DNA from: Gemmatimonadaceae bacterium
Lineage (GTDB): Bacteria; Gemmatimonadota; Gemmatimonadetes; Gemmatimonadales; Gemmatimonadaceae
Assembly: GCA_040882285.1 (NCBI GenBank)
Contig: JBBEBQ010000005.1
Coordinates: 241,681-305,680, forward strand
Length of the DNA stretch: 64,000 nt
Direction: 5' to 3'
Shown piece by piece: positions 15,658 through 23,043 of this stretch; the stretch's first letter is position 1, and every line of letters starts with the position of its first letter. The notes beneath the pieces were generated by a model. The model had not been told where the DNA came from. It did not search any database and worked only from the letters and a program-made list of their open reading frames with translations. A program made the position numbers and the translations under genes.

Positions 15658-15729
15658 AGCCGGCTCCGAGGGTCGAACTCGGGACCGCTCGATTACGAAT
15701 CGAGTGCTCTACCACTGAGCTAAGCCGGC
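15658..15729 (-). tRNA. tRNA-Thr (CGT), intact
   Basis: The leftward-read sequence folds normally: acceptor GCCGGCT/AGCCGGC, D arm GCTC...GAGC, anticodon stem CTCGA/TCGAG with loop TTCGTAA (anticodon CGT, codon ACG), T arm CCGAG-TTCGACC-CTCGG. CCA is not encoded. The 3' end faces the integrase, 2 bp away. It may be the tRNA supplied by the phage; see the findings. Confidence 0.95.
15683..15722. repeat. 40-bp direct repeat, copy 1 (attachment-core candidate)
   Basis: Forty bases covering the D arm and the anticodon arm of the intact tRNA-Thr are repeated without mismatch at 15876-15915. The centre (anticodon stem-loop) is a near-perfect dyad, the favoured crossover place of many tyrosine integrases. 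Confidence 0.6.
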
Positions 15730-15828
15730 GGGCCATACAGCTACCGAAGACGAAAAACGAAACACCCTCAGATACAATCAATCCCGCAGACACCCTGAAA
15801 ACGGTACGTCGGGAAGGAGGTTACGAGC

Positions 15829-15851
15829 GTGTATAGCGACACAACCAGTGA
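15829..15851. other. End of the spacer between the two tRNA-Thr copies
   Basis: The 122 bp from 15730 to 15851 hold no convincing gene. An AAGGAGG at 15814-15820 followed by GTG at 15829 begins a frame of about 47 codons that runs through the damaged tRNA and into a heptamer array; I treat it as chance. Confidence 0.4.
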
Positions 15852-15922
15852 GCGGAGTCCTCGGATTGAACCGACGACCGCTCGATTACGAATCGAGTGC
15901 TCTACCACTGAGCTACTGTGGC
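15852..15922 (-). pseudogene. Damaged tRNA-Thr (CGT), probable attR
   Basis: The 5' half reads as a tRNA (GCCACAG acceptor strand, D arm, anticodon arm identical to the intact tRNA-Thr). The T loop is one base short (TTCAAT) and the 3' acceptor strand ACTCCGC does not pair with GCCACAG, which would need CTGTGGC. So the 3' end has been replaced. This is what a tRNA cut by integration inside the anticodon arm would look like, with host sequence on its right and phage sequence on its left. Confidence 0.7.
15876..15915. repeat. 40-bp direct repeat, copy 2 (attachment-core candidate)
   Basis: Identical to 15683-15722. Flanks differ on both sides, so identity ends sharply at the D arm and just after the anticodon arm. 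Confidence 0.6.
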
Positions 15923-15936
15923 GGGGAACTGAGCGG

Positions 15937-15971
15937 TTGGCTGTTGGCTGTTGGCTGTTGGCTCTTGGCTA
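15937..15971. repeat. Heptamer array, TTGGCTG type, 5 units
   Basis: Three exact TTGGCTG units followed by TTGGCTC and TTGGCTA, between the damaged tRNA-Thr and tRNA-Leu. It is the first array on the host side of the prophage boundary. Confidence 0.85.
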
Positions 15972-16015
15972 ACTGCCCCACAACCGCCGTTACCGTTCCT
16001 GTCCTTCCGCTTGGC

Positions 16016-16043
16016 CAATAGCCAACAGCTAACAGCCAATAGC
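16016..16043. repeat. Heptamer array, CAATAGC/CAACAGC type, 4 units
   Basis: CAATAGC, CAACAGC, TAACAGC, CAATAGC in register. It is roughly the reverse complement of the TTGGCTG array 45 bp to its left, so the two could pair. Confidence 0.8.
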
Positions 16044-16053
16044 GCCCTTCACA

Positions 16054-16135
16054 TGCCCTGACGCGGACTCGAACCGCGACGCCTTTCGGCACCACCCCCT
16101 CAAGATGGCGTGTCTACCAATTTCACCACCAGGGC
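16054..16135 (-). tRNA. tRNA-Leu (GAG)
   Basis: 82 nt with the long variable arm of a class II tRNA. Anticodon stem CCATC/GGTGG with loop TTGAGGG gives anticodon GAG (codon CUC). Acceptor GCCCTGG pairs with the 3' strand; discriminator A. Confidence 0.93.
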
Positions 16136-16146
16136 ATGAACTGCGG

Positions 16147-16181
16147 TTACTAGTGACTAGTGACTAGTGACTAGTAACTGC
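16147..16181. repeat. Heptamer array, TGACTAG type, 5 units
   Basis: TTACTAG, three TGACTAG, then TAACTGC, between tRNA-Leu and tRNA-Asp. Confidence 0.85.
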
Positions 16182-16186
16182 TACTA

Positions 16187-16260
16187 CGGGGCTGACGGGG
16201 ATCGAACCCGCGACCTCCGGTGTGACAGACCGGCACTCTAACCAGCTGAGCTACAGCCCC
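16187..16260 (-). tRNA. tRNA-Asp (GTC)
   Basis: Cloverleaf with acceptor GGGGCTG/CAGCCCC, anticodon stem CCGGT/ACCGG and loop CTGTCAC (anticodon GTC), T arm CGGG-TTCGATC-CCCG. Discriminator G. Confidence 0.95.
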
Positions 16261-16269
16261 CAAAAAAAA

Positions 16270-16308
16270 CAGCTAGCAGCTAGCAGCTAGCAGCTAGCAG
16301 CTTACAGC
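16270..16308. repeat. Heptamer array, AGCTAGC type
   Basis: Four AGCTAGC-type units followed by AGCTTAC, between tRNA-Asp and tRNA-Glu. The unit is nearly palindromic. Confidence 0.85.
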
Positions 16309-16333
16309 AACGACCGTCGTACACCCATCCAGT

Positions 16334-16403
16334 AGCCCCAAGGGGAATCGAACCCCTCTCTGCACCGTGAAAGGGTGCCGTCCTAACCGATAGACGATGG
16401 GGC
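16334..16403 (-). tRNA. tRNA-Glu (TTC)
   Basis: Acceptor GCCCCAT with a 3' TTGGGGC strand (one mismatch at its base), anticodon stem GCACC/GGTGC, loop CTTTCAC (anticodon TTC). Confidence 0.93.
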
Positions 16404-16441
16404 CGTACGGTTTTCCCCTCGACAGCATCCTGCAACAACAT

Positions 16442-16513
16442 AGCGGTAACGGGATTCGAACCCGTGTTTGAGCCTTGAGAGGGCTCCGTCCTAGTCCCCT
16501 AGACGATACCGCC
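16442..16513 (-). tRNA. tRNA-Glu (CTC)
   Basis: Anticodon stem GAGCC/GGCTC with loop CTCTCAA (anticodon CTC); acceptor GGCGGTA/TACCGCT-type pairing. It is the second glutamate isoacceptor in the cluster. Confidence 0.93.
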
Positions 16514-16520
16514 AGGACTG

Positions 16521-16581
16521 CGGCTATTGGCTATTGGCTATTGGCTTTTTGCTAACAGCCAAGAGCCAACAGCTAACAGCT
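16521..16581. repeat. Double heptamer array, CTATTGG and GCCAACA types, facing each other
   Basis: Three CTATTGG units are followed, after TTTTTG, by four units close to GCCAACA/GCTAACA. The two halves are imperfectly complementary and could form a hairpin between tRNA-Glu and tRNA-Trp. Confidence 0.8.
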
Positions 16582-16592
16582 GGTTTTCAGTA

Positions 16593-16665
16593 CAGGCCCG
16601 GCAGGACTTGAACCTGCAACCCCCGGTTTTGGAGACCGGTGCTCTACCAATTGAGCTACGGACCT
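16593..16665 (-). tRNA. tRNA-Trp (CCA)
   Basis: Acceptor AGGTCCG/CGGGCCT, anticodon stem CCGGT/ACCGG, loop CTCCAAA (anticodon CCA), discriminator G. Confidence 0.95.
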
Positions 16666-16699
16666 AACACGGCCTCCAACTTCGACCGCTTCTTTCGAG

Positions 16700-16773
16700 G
16701 GTGGCTGACGGGAATTGAACCCGCAACCCCCGGTGCCACAGACCGGTGCTCTAACCAATTGAGCTACAGCCAC
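16700..16773 (-). tRNA. tRNA-His (GTG)
   Basis: Acceptor GTGGCTG/CAGCCAC, anticodon stem CCGGT/ACCGG, loop CTGTGGC (anticodon GTG), discriminator C and a G available at position -1, as expected for tRNA-His. Confidence 0.95.
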
Positions 16774-16778
16774 CATGG

Positions 16779-16808
16779 ACTAGTCACTAGTCACTAGTCA
16801 CCTGTCAT
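16779..16808. repeat. Heptamer array, CTAGTCA type, 3-4 units
   Basis: Three CTAGTCA units and a degenerate one, between tRNA-His and the end of efp. It is the reverse complement of the TGACTAG type. Confidence 0.8.
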
Positions 16809-16841
16809 TCTAAGCCCGCCCGACGGGCGAATCAACCGACG

Positions 16842-17405
16842 CTACTTCGCCCGATCGAGGTACTCTCCCGTATTCGGGTTCACGCGAATCTTCTCGCCCG
16901 TGCCCACGAACTCGGGCACGTTCACCACGACTCCGTTCTCCAGCTTCGCCGGCTTGGCCGACGCCGTCTTCGTCGCGGTCTTCATGACCGGTGAAGTGTC
17001 TACGATCTCGAACACCATCGCGTTGGGCAGCTGAATGCCGATCGGCCGGCCGTTGTAGTACTCGGCCTGGATCCGCATCCCCGGCTGCATCCACTGCGCG
17101 TTGTCGCCCAGCGCCTCCTCGTCCAGCTCGATCTGGTCGTAGTTCTCGGTGTTCATGAAGTGGTACGTGTCGCCACCCTGGTACATGAACTCGAGATCGT
17201 GCGTCTCCATGGACGCCTTCTCCACCGAATCCGACGCGCGGAAGCGGTGCTCGAAGCTCGAGCCGGAACGCAGGTTCTTGAGCTTCGTCTGAATCATCGC
17301 GCGCAGATTCCCCGGCGTGTGATGCCGGAACTCGACCACGCGGCACGGCTCGCCGTTGTGGACGAGGACCATACCCCGGCGGATCTGGGTTGCGGGCATT
17401 GCCAT
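16842..17405 (-). CDS. efp: Translation elongation factor P
   Basis: 187 residues from the ATG at 17405; the GAAGGAAG ribosome site upstream supports it over a longer frame (an ATG two codons later is also possible). Three OB-type domains with family motifs: MVLVHNGEPCRVVEF, the KLKNLRSG strand, and C-terminal FVGTGEKIRVNPNTGEYLDRAK. EF-P rescues ribosomes stalled at proline runs. The tip loop reads HTPGNLRA, so the residue aligned with the modified Lys34 of E. coli is Asn33. It lies downstream of no obvious modification gene. Confidence 0.95.
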   Translation of the reverse strand: MAMPATQIRRGMVLVHNGEPCRVVEFRHHTPGNLRAMIQTKLKNLRSGSSFEHRFRASDSVEKASMETHDLEFMYQGGDTYHFMNTENYDQIELDEEALGDNAQWMQPGMRIQAEYYNGRPIGIQLPNAMVFEIVDTSPVMKTATKTASAKPAKLENGVVVNVPEFVGTGEKIRVNPNTGEYLDRAK

Positions 17406-17532
17406 AGCTGATCTTCCTTCAAAAACGTTAGCTGCACCGCCCGGAGGCGCGTGCAGCGGCCATAAACCAAGACAGCCTTTGAATTTAGCGGATTTTGGGG
17501 CGTCCTGCAACCGGGCAGGAGCCCGGTTCTCG

Positions 17533-18024
17533 CTAGGGCTGGGCCGCCGCCGCGGGAGGCGTCGTACTGACGTGCTTCGACAGCTTCCAGGAACCGTCCG
17601 GCTGCCGCCGAAGCGTCACGACGTAGTGGCCGCGAACAGTCTGCGCCGCGCCGTTCGGCGGAGTGACTGTCTGTCTGAATTCGCCGTAATCGTAAGCGAC
17701 GTCGCCCGACACGACGACTTCCCTCGAATCGACGGTGTCGATCGTGCTGATCGGGAACGACTCGGCCAGCGCCTGCTGAATCGCCGCCCGGCCGCGGGCG
17801 GCCGGCGCTTCGGTCGCCACGAAGATGGCGTCGTCGGTGTACATCGCCGCCACCGCCGCGGCATCATCCCTGGCCGCCGCGGCAAGCCATGCATCACGAA
17901 CAGCCGCGATGTCGGCGCTCGTGGCCGCTGGAGATCCAGTGGTGTCTGACGTGGCGGGAGCCGGCTGCTCGGCACAAGCGAGAAGGGCGAACAGCGGGAT
18001 GGCGAGTACGGCGCGCTGTGACAT
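17533..18024 (-). CDS. Lipoprotein with SnoaL/NTF2-like fold
   Basis: 163 residues. Lipobox LLAC at about 13-16 (ALLACAEQ) gives a lipid-anchored start, then an Ala/Thr/Ser linker. Residues about 38-155 match the SnoaL/DUF4440-type cone fold: VRDAWLAAAARDDAAAVAAMYTDDAIF, GRAAIQQAL, DYGEFRQT, HYVVTLRRQPDGSWKLSKH. Such proteins bind small ligands or act as unspecific isomerase-like modules; no substrate can be read. It is downstream of efp on the opposite side of a short gap. Confidence 0.75.
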   Translation of the reverse strand: MSQRAVLAIPLFALLACAEQPAPATSDTTGSPAATSADIAAVRDAWLAAAARDDAAAVAAMYTDDAIFVATEAPAARGRAAIQQALAESFPISTIDTVDSREVVVSGDVAYDYGEFRQTVTPPNGAAQTVRGHYVVTLRRQPDGSWKLSKHVSTTPPAAAAQP

Positions 18025-18178
18025 TGGTGTCCTCCGCGTGTTGGCGTTTATGCGATGAGCCCCGTGAGTTGTCGCCAGGGCGCTCCAATATGCATTCGCC
18101 GGTTACGGCTCGCCAGCCGGCGCGAGCACCGGGTCGCCGGGCCGTCCGCCGAGACAAATGTCACCGCCAGGAAGGACC

Positions 18179-19015
18179 CTAGCGATTCGTGTCCAGGACG
18201 GACCCGGGGCTGTAGCGGGTGGTGATGAAAACCGCGGCGCACGCGTCACCGACGGCTTCGATCGGGAGCTGCGAGGCGCCGCGGTACACCTCGATCGTCT
18301 CAATCTCGCTGGTCTTCAACTCCCCGAGCACATCCAACCCGAGGCGCTGCCCGTCGACAAACACGGCAAACCATGTGTAGGCTGGACCGGAGGTTCGAAT
18401 TGCGGTCCCGGTGCATCTAGCCACCCTGAGGTATGGCTCCATTCCCCTGGGACTGAGGCGATATCCCAGAGTGATCCCGGCCACCGATGACACCAGCTCG
18501 GAGACCTGGCTGCGACCGGATCGCTCGATGTCTTCTCGCGTGAAATACGACCCCGGCTTCTTCGCCCGCCGTTCGTAGAAGTCGTCGAACTTGCCGGTAT
18601 GTCGGTACCGCGCCGGCTTGCCGTAGGCCATCGTGGCCTGCACGGTCACCGTGTCCAGCTGCGGCACGACTTGCCGGAGCCGCAGCTGGACGGTGCGTGT
18701 CGTTCCGCTTTGCAGAAGCAGCAGCGTGTCCAGCGGCGCGTGCCCAAGCGCGCGCACCCGCAGCCGCACCTGGCCCCAGGGAGCGGCCGTGAAGCTGAAC
18801 CGGCCGTCCGTGTCGGTTCGCGTGCTCAAGTCGCCCGACGCGATGGAGACCGCGACGTCACCCAGCGGATCGCCCGCTTCGCTCAGCACCACGCCGTGCA
18901 GCTCCGAGGTCGTCGCCTGGGAGCTGCCCTCGGCAGCACCGACGATCAGGGCCGCGCAGAAAACGGCCGCCGACCAGCGACTAATACCACGCGCGGGAGC
19001 GACAGGACCGGGCAT
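18179..19015 (-). CDS. Carboxypeptidase-regulatory plus TonB-plug protein
   Basis: 278 residues from the ATG at 19015, chosen for its GGAGGT ribosome site; a longer frame is open. A signal segment (AAVFCAALIVGAAEG) is followed by a carboxypeptidase regulatory-like beta sandwich (about 38-115: LHGVVLSEAGDPLGDVAVSI ... LRVRALGHAPL). A short TonB-dependent-receptor plug-like region (about 165-275: YFTREDIERSGRSQVSELVSSVAGITL ... IETIEVYRGASQLP) comes last. There is no beta barrel. Plug-only proteins of this kind are frequent in Gemmatimonadota. The role is unknown. Confidence 0.75.
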   Translation of the reverse strand: MPGPVAPARGISRWSAAVFCAALIVGAAEGSSQATTSELHGVVLSEAGDPLGDVAVSIASGDLSTRTDTDGRFSFTAAPWGQVRLRVRALGHAPLDTLLLLQSGTTRTVQLRLRQVVPQLDTVTVQATMAYGKPARYRHTGKFDDFYERRAKKPGSYFTREDIERSGRSQVSELVSSVAGITLGYRLSPRGMEPYLRVARCTGTAIRTSGPAYTWFAVFVDGQRLGLDVLGELKTSEIETIEVYRGASQLPIEAVGDACAAVFITTRYSPGSVLDTNR

Positions 19016-19062
19016 ATGACCTCCGCTCAGACGATGTGACCACGCCAAACGACCCGCAAGTG

Positions 19063-19791
19063 CTAATCCCCGCCGGCGCTCTCCGCTCTCTCCACCACCG
19101 GCCTGAGCGCCTTCCAGACGTTCGCGGCTACCAGCTCGGCGCCGCGCCGGTTGGGATGAATTCCGTCGGCCTGGTTCAGCTCGGGCAATCCCGCGACGCC
19201 GTCCAGGAGAAACGGCGCGAGCGCCACTTCCTCATCCCGCGCGACGGCGGCGTACATCGCGCGAAAGCGGCGCACGTAACCGATGCCGTAGTTGGGCGGC
19301 GCCTCCATCTGCACCAGCACGATCTCCGCGCGCGGCTGCGCCGCCCTGATCCGGGCGATGATCCGCTCGAGGTTCGCGCGCGTCGAGTCGGGATCGAGCC
19401 CGCGCAGCGCGTCGTTCGCGCCCGTCTCTATCACGATGACGTCCGCGGGAGCGCGGAGGATCCAGTCCATCCGCCGGAGCGCGCCGGCGGACGTCTCGCC
19501 GCTCAGCCCCGCGTTCGTCGCTTCGATCGGCACTCCGTCCGACTCGGCCAATCGCGCGACGACCGACGGATACGCCAGCTCCGGCGTCAGCCCGTACCCA
19601 GCGGTGAGACTGGTCCCGACGAATAACACCTTCGTCCCACCCGCGCGCGCGACGCCCGCGGCCGAAGCGGTGTCGCGGCTTTCGCGCGCGCTCACCTGCC
19701 CCGCATCCGCGCGCGCGGTATTCTTGTCATCTGGCGCGCACGCCGCGCATGCCGCGACCACCGCAACCATCACGATCCCAAGGGTTCTCAT
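19063..19791 (-). CDS. tesA: GDSL-type esterase/lysophospholipase (TesA-like), lipoprotein
   Basis: 242 residues from the ATG at 19789-19791. Lipobox-like VAACAACAP gives export and lipidation. SGNH hydrolase blocks are present: GTSLTAGYGL (Ser), the conserved Gly in NAGLSGET, GANDALRG (Asn) and DGIHPNRRG (Asp-x-x-His). TesA acts as a periplasmic arylesterase, thioesterase and lysophospholipase. Divergent from ybbA with overlapping start codons (CATG), as part of the conserved tesA-ybbA-ybbP group. Confidence 0.88.
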   Translation of the reverse strand: MRTLGIVMVAVVAACAACAPDDKNTARADAGQVSARESRDTASAAGVARAGGTKVLFVGTSLTAGYGLTPELAYPSVVARLAESDGVPIEATNAGLSGETSAGALRRMDWILRAPADVIVIETGANDALRGLDPDSTRANLERIIARIRAAQPRAEIVLVQMEAPPNYGIGYVRRFRAMYAAVARDEEVALAPFLLDGVAGLPELNQADGIHPNRRGAELVAANVWKALRPVVERAESAGGD

Positions 19792-20461
19792 GCTCGTCGC
19801 TACCAACCTCACGAAGGAATACCAGAGCGGATCATCAAGCTTAACAGCGCTGCGGGACGTCAGCTTCAGCGTCCCGCAGGGCGACCTCGTCGCGATTTCC
19901 GGACCGTCCGGCAGCGGCAAGACCACGCTGCTCGGCCTGCTCGCCGGATTGGATACACCGACGCGGGGCACTGTGGTCCTCGACGGCGACGACATCACGG
20001 CGATGTCCGAGGACGGACGCGCCAGGCTGCGCGGCGCCAAGGTCGGGTTCGTCTTTCAGAGCTTTCAGCTTATCCCCGCACTGACGGCGCTGGAGAACGT
20101 GCAGGTCCCGCTCGAGCTGCGCGGCGAGCGCGACGCCGCCCTTCGCGCGCGGGAGCTGCTCGCCCGCGTGGGGCTGGGCAAGCGCGGCAGCCACTTCCCC
20201 GCCCAGCTTTCCGGCGGCGAGCAGCAGCGCGTAGCGATCGCGCGCGCCTTCGCCAATTCCCCGCGCATCCTCTTCGCCGACGAGCCGACGGGCAACCTCG
20301 ACGGCGTTACCGGCGAGATGATCATGGACACGGTCGTCGAGCTGAATCGCGAATCCGGCACCACGGTGATCGTGGTGACCCACGAGCAGACTGTCGCGTC
20401 GCGCGCGTGCCGCCTCATCCGCCTGAGCGACGGCGCGCTGGTCGAAGACCGGTCCATCTGA
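19790..20461 (+). CDS. ybbA: ABC transporter ATPase (YbbA/LolD type)
   Basis: 223 residues, start MLVATNLTKEY at 19790, typical for the family. Walker A GPSGSGKT at about 37-44, Q loop FVFQSFQL, signature LSGGEQQRVAIARA, Walker B ILFADEP, and the switch His in VVTHEQT are all present. It pairs with the FtsX-type permease that follows (TGATG overlap) and belongs to the MacB/LolD-like class that moves lipid-linked or hydrophobic molecules from the inner membrane. The start overlaps the tesA start on the other strand. Confidence 0.9.
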   Translation: MLVATNLTKEYQSGSSSLTALRDVSFSVPQGDLVAISGPSGSGKTTLLGLLAGLDTPTRGTVVLDGDDITAMSEDGRARLRGAKVGFVFQSFQLIPALTALENVQVPLELRGERDAALRARELLARVGLGKRGSHFPAQLSGGEQQRVAIARAFANSPRILFADEPTGNLDGVTGEMIMDTVVELNRESGTTVIVVTHEQTVASRACRLIRLSDGALVEDRSI

Positions 20462-23013
20462 TGCGGCTGTGGCGCTCCATCGCGCGGCTCGCGTGGCGCG
20501 AGAGCCGGACCGCGCGCAGGCGGCTGCTGCTGTCGATGTCGTCCATCTCGCTCGGCGTCGGCGCGCTGGTCGCGATCGACTCCTTCGCGGCCAATCTCAC
20601 TCGCTCGCTACGCGAGCAGTCGCGCGTGCTGCTCGGCGGCGACATCGCATTCAGCTCTCGTCAGCCCTTCCGCCCGGCCGTGGATTCGTTGTTCGATTCG
20701 CTCGCGCGAAACGGCGTCGAGATCGCGCGAATCACCAAGTTCCCCTCGATGGCCGTAGCGCGGCGGAGCGGCGATTCGCGCCTCGCGCCCATCCAGGCGG
20801 TCACTGGCAACTATCCACTGTACGGCGACATCACGACGGAACCGGCGGGCCGGTGGAGCGCGCTGCGGACCGGGCCGCACGCGCTGATCGACCCCTCGCT
20901 GCTGACTGCGCTCGATGTCCGGATCGGCGACACGATCTCGATCGGCTACGCCCGCTTTGCCATCGCCGGGACGGTGACCGACATCCCCGGCACGCCGGAG
21001 ATCTCGGAGATGATCGGCCCGCGCGTATTCATACCTGCGCGATACCTTGCCGAAACGCAGCTGCTGCAATTCGGCAGCACCGCGAGCTACGAGGTGCTAG
21101 GAAAAACGCGGACCCCGGAGATCGCCGAGCGGATCTCGCGCGACGTGCGCCCGCGGCGGCGCGCGCTCGACGTCAGGGTGCAGACCGCCGAGCAGACCGA
21201 GGAGGACGTCAGCGACGCGATCGCGCAGCTCGCGCAGTTCATCGGCGTAGTCGGACTGGTGGCGCTGCTGCTGGGAGGGCTCGGCGTCGCGAGCGGAGTG
21301 CACGCGTTCGTCGCGCGCAAGATCGACACGGTGGCGATTCTTCGCTGCCTCGGCGCGACGAGCCGGCAGGTGCTGGCTGTGTACGTGCTCCAGGCGGCCG
21401 TGATGGGGCTGATCGGAGCCGCGTTCGGTGTCGTGCTCGGACTCGGCATGCAGTTTCTCGTGCCGATCGCGCTCAGCGACGTTCTGCCCGTGGACGTGAG
21501 CGTCCGGCCCGAGCCGTCGGCGATGGTCGCCGGGCTGCTCGTGGGCGCGTGGGTCGCGCTGGCGTTCGCGCTGCGTCCGCTGCTCGCGCTGCGGAAGATC
21601 TCGCCGCTGCAGACGCTGCGGCGCGACGCGGACTCGAACGTGCTGCGGATGCATTGGCGCGACGCGCCGCGGCTGCTGGTGAACGCCGCGATCGCCGCCA
21701 GCATCGTGACCATCGCCGTCATGCGCACCGGCTCGCTCACCGAAGGCGTCGCGATGAGCATCGGTGCAGGGGTCGCCTTGCTGGTGCTCGGCGTGAGTGC
21801 CGCACTCCTGTCGTGGCTCGCGCGCAAGGCCGTGCGGCCGCGCTGGCCGTACGTCCTGCGGCAGGGGATCTCCAACCTGCACCGCCCGGCCAACCAGACG
21901 CGGCCGGTGATTCTCGCGCTCGGATTCGGGGTGTTTCTCGTGACTACGCTGTACGTGGTGCAATCGAGCCTACTCGACCGCTTCTCGCTGGGAGTGGGCA
22001 GCTCCAGCGCGAACGTCGTGTTCTTCGACGTGCAGCAGGACCAGCAGCCGGGCGTGGACTCACTGGTGCGCGCGGGCGCGGAGCGGATGGTTCAGAAAGC
22101 CCCGGTCGTGGTCATGCGGGTCGGCTCCATCAACGGAGTACCCGTCACCGACGACCGGATCGAGCGCACACCCGAGGGAAGACGCGCGCGCTGGGCGCTG
22201 CGCCGCGAGTACCGCTCGACCTTCCGCGACACGCTGGTGGCGTCGGAGCGGCTCGTCGCCGGCAAATGGGACGCGGAGACGAGCGCGCAGTCCGACACGT
22301 CCGCGATCTCCGTCGAGCAGGACCTTGCCCGTGATCTCAGGCTCGAGCTCGCCGACGTGGTCGTCTGGGACGTGCAGGGAGTGCAGGTGCCGACGCGGAT
22401 CACCAGCCTGCGCGCCGTGGACTGGAACAGGTTCGAGCCGAACTTCTTCATCGTGTTTCGGCCGGAGGCGCTCGCGCGCGCGCCGACGCAGTACATCGTG
22501 ACGGCGAAGACCCTCGACGCGGCCCAGACCGCGCGGCTGCAGCGCTCGATCGTGTCCCGCTTCCCGAACGTGTCGAGCATCGACCTCTCGCTCATCCAGA
22601 ACACGATCGGCAAGATCCTGGATCGCGTGACGGTCGCCGTGCGCTTCCTCGCGCTGTTCAGTCTCGCGATGGCCGTGCCGATCCTGATCTCGGCGGTCGC
22701 GGGCGCCCGGCGCGAGCGCGTGCGCGAAGGCGTGCTGCTCAAGACGCTCGGCGCTACGCGCGCGCAGGTCGCGCGGGTGATGCTGGCCGAATACACCGCG
22801 CTCGGCGTGCTTGGCAGCGCTACGGGGCTGCTGCTGGCCTACGCCGCCGGGTGGGCGATCACGCGCTTCGTGTTCGACACCGCTTTCACACCGGCGATAA
22901 AGGCGAGTCTCGGCATTGCGGGGTTGATGATCGGACTAACGGTCACGATCGGGTTGCTAGCGGGGCGGGAAGTGTTCCGGGAAACGCCGATGGCAGCCTT
23001 GAGGGGCGACTAG
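20461..23013 (+). CDS. ybbP: FtsX-family permease (YbbP type)
   Basis: 850 residues from the ATG at 20461. An N-terminal membrane segment (LLLSMSSISLGVGALVAIDSF) is followed by a large periplasmic domain, three central spans (about 260-385: FIGVVGLVALLLGGLGVASG), two more around 405-450, a second periplasmic domain and a C-terminal FtsX triplet. This is the ten-span two-FtsX layout of YbbP. It works with the ybbA ATPase. Its TAG stop is part of a TGACTAG heptamer array. Confidence 0.88.
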   Translation: MRLWRSIARLAWRESRTARRRLLLSMSSISLGVGALVAIDSFAANLTRSLREQSRVLLGGDIAFSSRQPFRPAVDSLFDSLARNGVEIARITKFPSMAVARRSGDSRLAPIQAVTGNYPLYGDITTEPAGRWSALRTGPHALIDPSLLTALDVRIGDTISIGYARFAIAGTVTDIPGTPEISEMIGPRVFIPARYLAETQLLQFGSTASYEVLGKTRTPEIAERISRDVRPRRRALDVRVQTAEQTEEDVSDAIAQLAQFIGVVGLVALLLGGLGVASGVHAFVARKIDTVAILRCLGATSRQVLAVYVLQAAVMGLIGAAFGVVLGLGMQFLVPIALSDVLPVDVSVRPEPSAMVAGLLVGAWVALAFALRPLLALRKISPLQTLRRDADSNVLRMHWRDAPRLLVNAAIAASIVTIAVMRTGSLTEGVAMSIGAGVALLVLGVSAALLSWLARKAVRPRWPYVLRQGISNLHRPANQTRPVILALGFGVFLVTTLYVVQSSLLDRFSLGVGSSSANVVFFDVQQDQQPGVDSLVRAGAERMVQKAPVVVMRVGSINGVPVTDDRIERTPEGRRARWALRREYRSTFRDTLVASERLVAGKWDAETSAQSDTSAISVEQDLARDLRLELADVVVWDVQGVQVPTRITSLRAVDWNRFEPNFFIVFRPEALARAPTQYIVTAKTLDAAQTARLQRSIVSRFPNVSSIDLSLIQNTIGKILDRVTVAVRFLALFSLAMAVPILISAVAGARRERVREGVLLKTLGATRAQVARVMLAEYTALGVLGSATGLLLAYAAGWAITRFVFDTAFTPAIKASLGIAGLMIGLTVTIGLLAGREVFRETPMAALRGD

Positions 23014-23035
23014 TGACTAGTGACTAGTAACTGCG
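23009..23035. repeat. Heptamer array, TGACTAG type, at the ybbP stop
   Basis: The last codons of ybbP (GAC TAG) form the first unit; two more TGACTAG and TAACTGC follow. Confidence 0.85.
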
Positions 23036-23043
23036 AACTACCC

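Larger units (their letters stand above)
1..15922. mobile_element. Right-hand part of an integrated temperate phage (prophage)
   Basis: This stretch has phage gene order: a tail-fibre-like end, a lysis cassette, leftward cargo genes, divergent repressor and cro-type genes, a long early operon with RecT and a ParB-like protein, and a tyrosine integrase beside a tRNA. Nearly all rightward genes overlap by a few bases (ATGA, GTGA, TGATG). Neither head nor packaging genes are visible, because the left end is outside the window. The right end is placed at the damaged tRNA-Thr copy at 15852-15922; this boundary is inferred. No heptamer arrays occur inside it, unlike the host DNA to its right. Confidence 0.9.

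Noticed and set aside
15829-15972. Frame with a strong Shine-Dalgarno running through the damaged tRNA
   Set aside because: It passes through tRNA-derived and repeat sequence and would give a product of no recognisable kind.
16141-16308. CRISPR array
   Set aside because: The 7-bp units are contiguous, without spacers, and no cas genes are present.
16573-16776. Open frame across tRNA-Trp and tRNA-His
   Set aside because: It is the antisense reading of two tRNA genes, a common false gene.
20469-22334. Open frame of over 600 codons within ybbP
   Set aside because: It is in another frame of a GC-rich gene and rich in Arg/Ala, with no family match, while the ybbP frame matches fully.
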